A stretch of DNA of 8,600 bases from Candidatus Tenebribacter mawsonii (GTDB taxonomy: Bacteria; Cloacimonadota; Cloacimonadia; Cloacimonadales; TCS61): assembly GCA_030765665.1 (NCBI GenBank), contig JAVCCD010000288.1, forward strand, positions 1-8,600. Reading direction: 5' to 3'. Shown here piece by piece: positions 5,893-8,600 of the stretch. The translations under genes and the position numbers were made by a program. Each line of letters begins with the position of its first letter. The stretch's first letter is position 1. The notes beneath the pieces were generated by a model. That model had not been told where the DNA came from. It worked only from the letters and a program-made list of their open reading frames with translations, and did no database searches.

Positions 5893-8600
5893 TTATTTAA
5901 TTAACAACATTTTATTAATTTTGTGATATTTTTCTGTATCAAATTTGTAAAAGTATACACCAGAAGCAGTCTTTCTGCCAGAGTTATCAGTACCATTCCA
6001 AACAATGTTATATCTTCCAACCTCAAGTTTTTCATCAACAAGTGTTTTCACTTTTTGTCCCTTAATGTTGAAGATTTCCAGTTGTGTGTACTGTGCATTA
6101 TTTGCGATTGAGAAAGCAATCGTAGTTTCCGGATTGAATGGATTCGGGTAGTTTTGATTTACTTTTGTAACAAGTGGAAGCTGATCATCTACTCCGGTTG
6201 GGTTATATCCTGTTCCGCTAAGTGCTACTTCATAAGAAAGGTGAACTGGATCGTTACTAGTAATTACCAGATCGTCTTCATAAACGATCTCTTCTTGAGG
6301 GGTAAAAATAACAATAACCTCCTGTACTTCTCCTTGCGCTAAAACAAAACTCACGGGACTTACAGAATATTCGATTAAACCAATTGATATATCGGTAACT
6401 TCCAGATCTACCTCTCCCAAATTACTAACATAAAGAGTATCAGATGCATCTTCACCAATAAGAACATTTCCAAAATCCAAAGCATCTTCTGATAAACCAA
6501 TTATCGGAATATCGGAAGCTATTTGTAAGTTTATAGAAATTGTTGTAAGAAAAGCTTCAGGATCGTTCGTATTAATATACAGATTGCACAAGAATTCTCC
6601 GATGTTCAACTCTTCAGCATCGATATCGATAGCTATAGTATGTGACTCACTTTGTGCAACATATCCATATGTTTGATCAATATCTACCCAATCAATTATC
6701 CTTTCAACGAAAATCGCATATTCATCTTCAACTAAAGATCCATTATACGTCATCTGTAGAGCAACATTGCCAGATTCATTTTGCAAGCCAATAGTTGCTG
6801 AATCTATTGTTCCTTCCATGGTACGGTATTGATACAGCATAGTTCCGTTTTCATAAAAAATTACTTGGAAGTCATAAGTTCCATTATAAGTTCCTGGAAA
6901 GTGAATTACATTATCGAACCATACAACCAAACTATCTGCTGAGCCGTAGTAATAAACATTTCCACCTTGCAAAGGATCAAGATCATCCCAAAAAGGTATC
7001 AAGGCAGGACGAGGGCTATTTGGATGAGGAAGTGAAAGATTATTCCATTCTTCGTTATCATCACCAAAGCCAATCCATCCGTTCGGGTTAATTCTAAATT
7101 CTGAATAGAAAACATTATAGAATATGAAATCAAATCCAATAGGCATTAAATCTGTTCCTATATCATTACCAGTAAAAGTAACTTCTGTTCCAATTGAAGA
7201 AATGTCGCGCCAACTATATTCCGGTCCATTTGTTTCATTGCTATCTGTCCATATGTATCCGTAAGAATCAGGTCCCCCCGATCCATCTTCAGGTTGGTCG
7301 TAATCTTTAGTAATATTATAAACAAGATTTGCTTCTCCAGTATTAGAAATTACTAATTGCCTAGTATCAGTTCCACCAGGTAAAAGTGTTATATCAAAAC
7401 CTTCATGGCTAAAATTCGCAATAGGTGGATCTTGAATAATTGATCCAGCAGTTGTAAATTTTAAAGCCATTTCATTCTGCAAATGCAGAGCTGCAGTTGG
7501 ATAAGAATTATTAAAAGTATATTCTAGTCCGACTAAACCGCTGTGATCTTCTATTCCTACGGTAGCATATTGTCCGTGCTGAGAAGGATAGTTTCCTGAG
7601 CTAGTGTTATTTACAACCTTATATTGGAAGATAACTTCGGCATCTCCAGTTGGAGTTGAGTAGTGAATCGGATCTAAGATTAACATCTGGAATGTTTCTT
7701 CTGAATTTGTTTGATCCGTTTGCATATGTGACCACTCAACAATGAATACATTGAGACTTGTATCATGATAATAGAGTATATCCCCACCACTTGTTTTCAA
7801 ATCATCCCAGAAAGGAGCTATCATAGGAGATGGACCTTGTGGTCCAGGGATCGGACTATTCATGAAAGATCCCTGTGTGCTTCCACCAGGTGCTGCCCAT
7901 CCATTTGAACACACGCTTAAAGTATTATATGGAATACCGTAGAAATTAAACATAAAAGGTACATTCACATCTCCTGTGTCACCCGTATCTCCGCCATCAT
8001 ATAGGTTCAGTGAAGTACCTGAGCCACCATAAGCCGGATCTATCTCAACCCAGTTGTAAGCTGGGGCTGAATCATAGTTTATGTCACCACTATCATAACA
8101 ATAATATCCGTAGACATCAGGGCCAAGAGGATCTTCTTGTTCTACAATACCAACTTCTATAAAAAACGTAATCGTGTTACTAAATCCATTAGCATTTGTG
8201 AGTTCTAAGGTAAATGGTATTTGTGAGCCTGGAAGGATTTGGTAACTAGCTTCGACAATAAACCTGTCTGCATAATTATCACCCTCATCATCAGGCAAAA
8301 TAGTTTCAAAAGTACCAACACTATCCGAGATTGTAATACCAGCGTTACTACTTCTTAAAATTCCTTCAATACCACTGGCAGTAATAGACCCGATATTTGT
8401 AAGTGTTACAGCTATATCAACTGTCTCACCTGGATCAAGTATACCGTTCCCACCATTAATGATTGAGTAATCATTAGCATAAAGATTAATACCATGTACT
8501 ACCAGAAAGATCATATCAATCCAGGTATTGCCGGCATTATCTTCTATCTCGATATCAAGTCTAAGCTCTGTACCACCCAAAACATCTTCGGCAATACTTA
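5893..8600 (-). CDS. Large exported NIDO/BACON/ASH-domain protein with C-terminal sorting domain (5' truncated by window)
   Basis: 901 residues are visible, numbered from the first complete codon (8598-8596). The frame is open to the edge (SIAEDVLGG...), with no signal peptide and no RBS before the TTG at 8580, so the N-terminus lies outside. Residues ~39-151 are an Ig/CARDB-like domain with NGILDPGETVD and VTLTNIGS, a type often placed after catalytic domains of FCB secreted peptidases. Residues ~157-383 and ~437-632 each match a NIDO-like domain (PFWDDL at 262 and 535, then a glycine-rich GG-x-(I/V)-x-YY strand, FQ and hydrophobic-QY). Residues 392-433 (LVISNTGEANLVYNI) and 633-694 (DWVDIDQTYGYV ... 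INTNDPEAF) look like the two halves of one BACON-type Ig domain. Residues ~696-797 are an ASH/HYDIN-like domain (LDFGNVLIGE, ITSNDP, SGTGYNP). The sorting domain is ~816-901. This suggests a surface-anchored adhesive or multidomain enzyme. Any catalytic part, if present, is upstream. The next gene follows after 22 bp. Confidence 0.92.
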   Translation of the reverse strand, partial: SIAEDVLGGTELRLDIEIEDNAGNTWIDMIFLVVHGINLYANDYSIINGGNGILDPGETVDIAVTLTNIGSITASGIEGILRSSNAGITISDSVGTFETILPDDEGDNYADRFIVEASYQILPGSQIPFTLELTNANGFSNTITFFIEVGIVEQEDPLGPDVYGYYCYDSGDINYDSAPAYNWVEIDPAYGGSGTSLNLYDGGDTGDTGDVNVPFMFNFYGIPYNTLSVCSNGWAAPGGSTQGSFMNSPIPGPQGPSPMIAPFWDDLKTSGGDILYYHDTSLNVFIVEWSHMQTDQTNSEETFQMLILDPIHYSTPTGDAEVIFQYKVVNNTSSGNYPSQHGQYATVGIEDHSGLVGLEYTFNNSYPTAALHLQNEMALKFTTAGSIIQDPPIANFSHEGFDITLLPGGTDTRQLVISNTGEANLVYNITKDYDQPEDGSGGPDSYGYIWTDSNETNGPEYSWRDISSIGTEVTFTGNDIGTDLMPIGFDFIFYNVFYSEFRINPNGWIGFGDDNEEWNNLSLPHPNSPRPALIPFWDDLDPLQGGNVYYYGSADSLVVWFDNVIHFPGTYNGTYDFQVIFYENGTMLYQYRTMEGTIDSATIGLQNESGNVALQMTYNGSLVEDEYAIFVERIIDWVDIDQTYGYVAQSESHTIAIDIDAEELNIGEFLCNLYINTNDPEAFLTTISINLQIASDIPIIGLSEDALDFGNVLIGEDASDTLYVSNLGEVDLEVTDISIGLIEYSVSPVSFVLAQGEVQEVIVIFTPQEEIVYEDDLVITSNDPVHLSYEVALSGTGYNPTGVDDQLPLVTKVNQNYPNPFNPETTIAFSIANNAQYTQLEIFNIKGQKVKTLVDEKLEVGRYNIVWNGTDNSGRKTASGVYFYKFDTEKYHKINKMLLIK
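5896..6162 (-). other. C-terminal sorting domain of the NIDO/BACON/ASH protein
   Basis: Visible residues ~813-901 contain NQNYPNPFNPETTIAFSI, IFNIKGQKVKTLVDEKLE, VWNGTDNSGRKTASGVYFYKF and a final KMLLIK. It is closely similar in protein sequence to the copies ending the next two genes, which ties all three products to the same export and anchoring machinery. Confidence 0.88.
6703..8130 (-). repeat. Two diverged copies of a NIDO-like module within one protein
   Basis: Copy one (8130-7450) and copy two (7290-6703) share an ordered set of motifs: YGY at the start, a (V/I)xFxFxFY strand, NGW, a proline-rich SP-x-P stretch, PFWDDL, GG-x-(I/V)-x-YY, a WS/WF strand, FQ and a late glycine-rich strand. 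Elsewhere they differ strongly, so the duplication is ancient. Copy one is longer, mainly through the GDTGDTGD and PGPQGPSP loops. Confidence 0.7.

Noticed and set aside
7981..8010. GDTGDTGD micro-repeat in the first NIDO-like module
   Set aside because: Short acidic loop with differing codons, so there is no DNA-level tandem repeat; an ordinary Asp/Gly-rich turn, possibly calcium-binding.
8578..8580. TTG as the start codon of the first gene, giving an 895-residue protein
   Set aside because: The frame remains open upstream to the window edge with sensible coding sequence (SIAEDV). There is no Shine-Dalgarno and no signal peptide although the protein carries a secretion tail. The gene is best read as 5' truncated.

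Overview
The window is AT-rich. Every gene I can support lies on the minus strand, so transcription runs from high to low coordinates. It holds two complete and two partial genes, all for exported proteins. There are no housekeeping genes, RNA genes, mobile elements or CRISPR. The three proteins whose C-termini are visible end in the same ~90-residue domain, with an NYPNPFNP opening, a GQxVxTL centre and a final KMxLLK/KMLLIK. This FlgD-like Ig or 'type IX-like' C-terminal sorting domain is typical of the FCB group. The tail style and AT-richness suggest an uncultured lineage such as Cloacimonadota or Marinimicrobia. That placement rests on recall of the families, not on a search.

Layout in order of transcription: (1) 8600-5893 is the 3' part (901 residues visible, N-terminus outside the window) of a large surface or secreted protein. 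It carries an Ig-like domain, two NIDO-like domains, a BACON-like Ig domain apparently split by the second NIDO, an ASH/HYDIN-like domain and the sorting domain. (2) After a 22-bp gap, 5870-2856 encodes a 1004-residue protein made almost entirely of 16 W-x-D-x-R units of about 55 residues, probably beta-propeller blades, plus the sorting domain. A 13-bp hairpin follows its stop. (3) 2742-430 encodes a secreted M14 zinc carboxypeptidase with a full active site, two accessory beta domains, a MAM-like jelly roll and the sorting domain. A clear intrinsic terminator follows it. (4) 286-1 is the N-terminus of another exported protein, with a signal peptide and what looks like a gingipain-type (C25) propeptide.

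Taken together this looks like an extracellular protein-degradation and surface-adhesion locus: a peptidase, a probable second peptidase, and two large beta-rich proteins likely delivered by the same export route. The first two genes look co-transcribed. The hairpin at 2819-2848 may partly separate the carboxypeptidase, and the terminator at 374-403 isolates the last gene. No intergenic gap exceeds 150 bp. I see no convincing new system. The most interesting points are the 16-unit repeat protein and the nested-domain architecture of the first gene.
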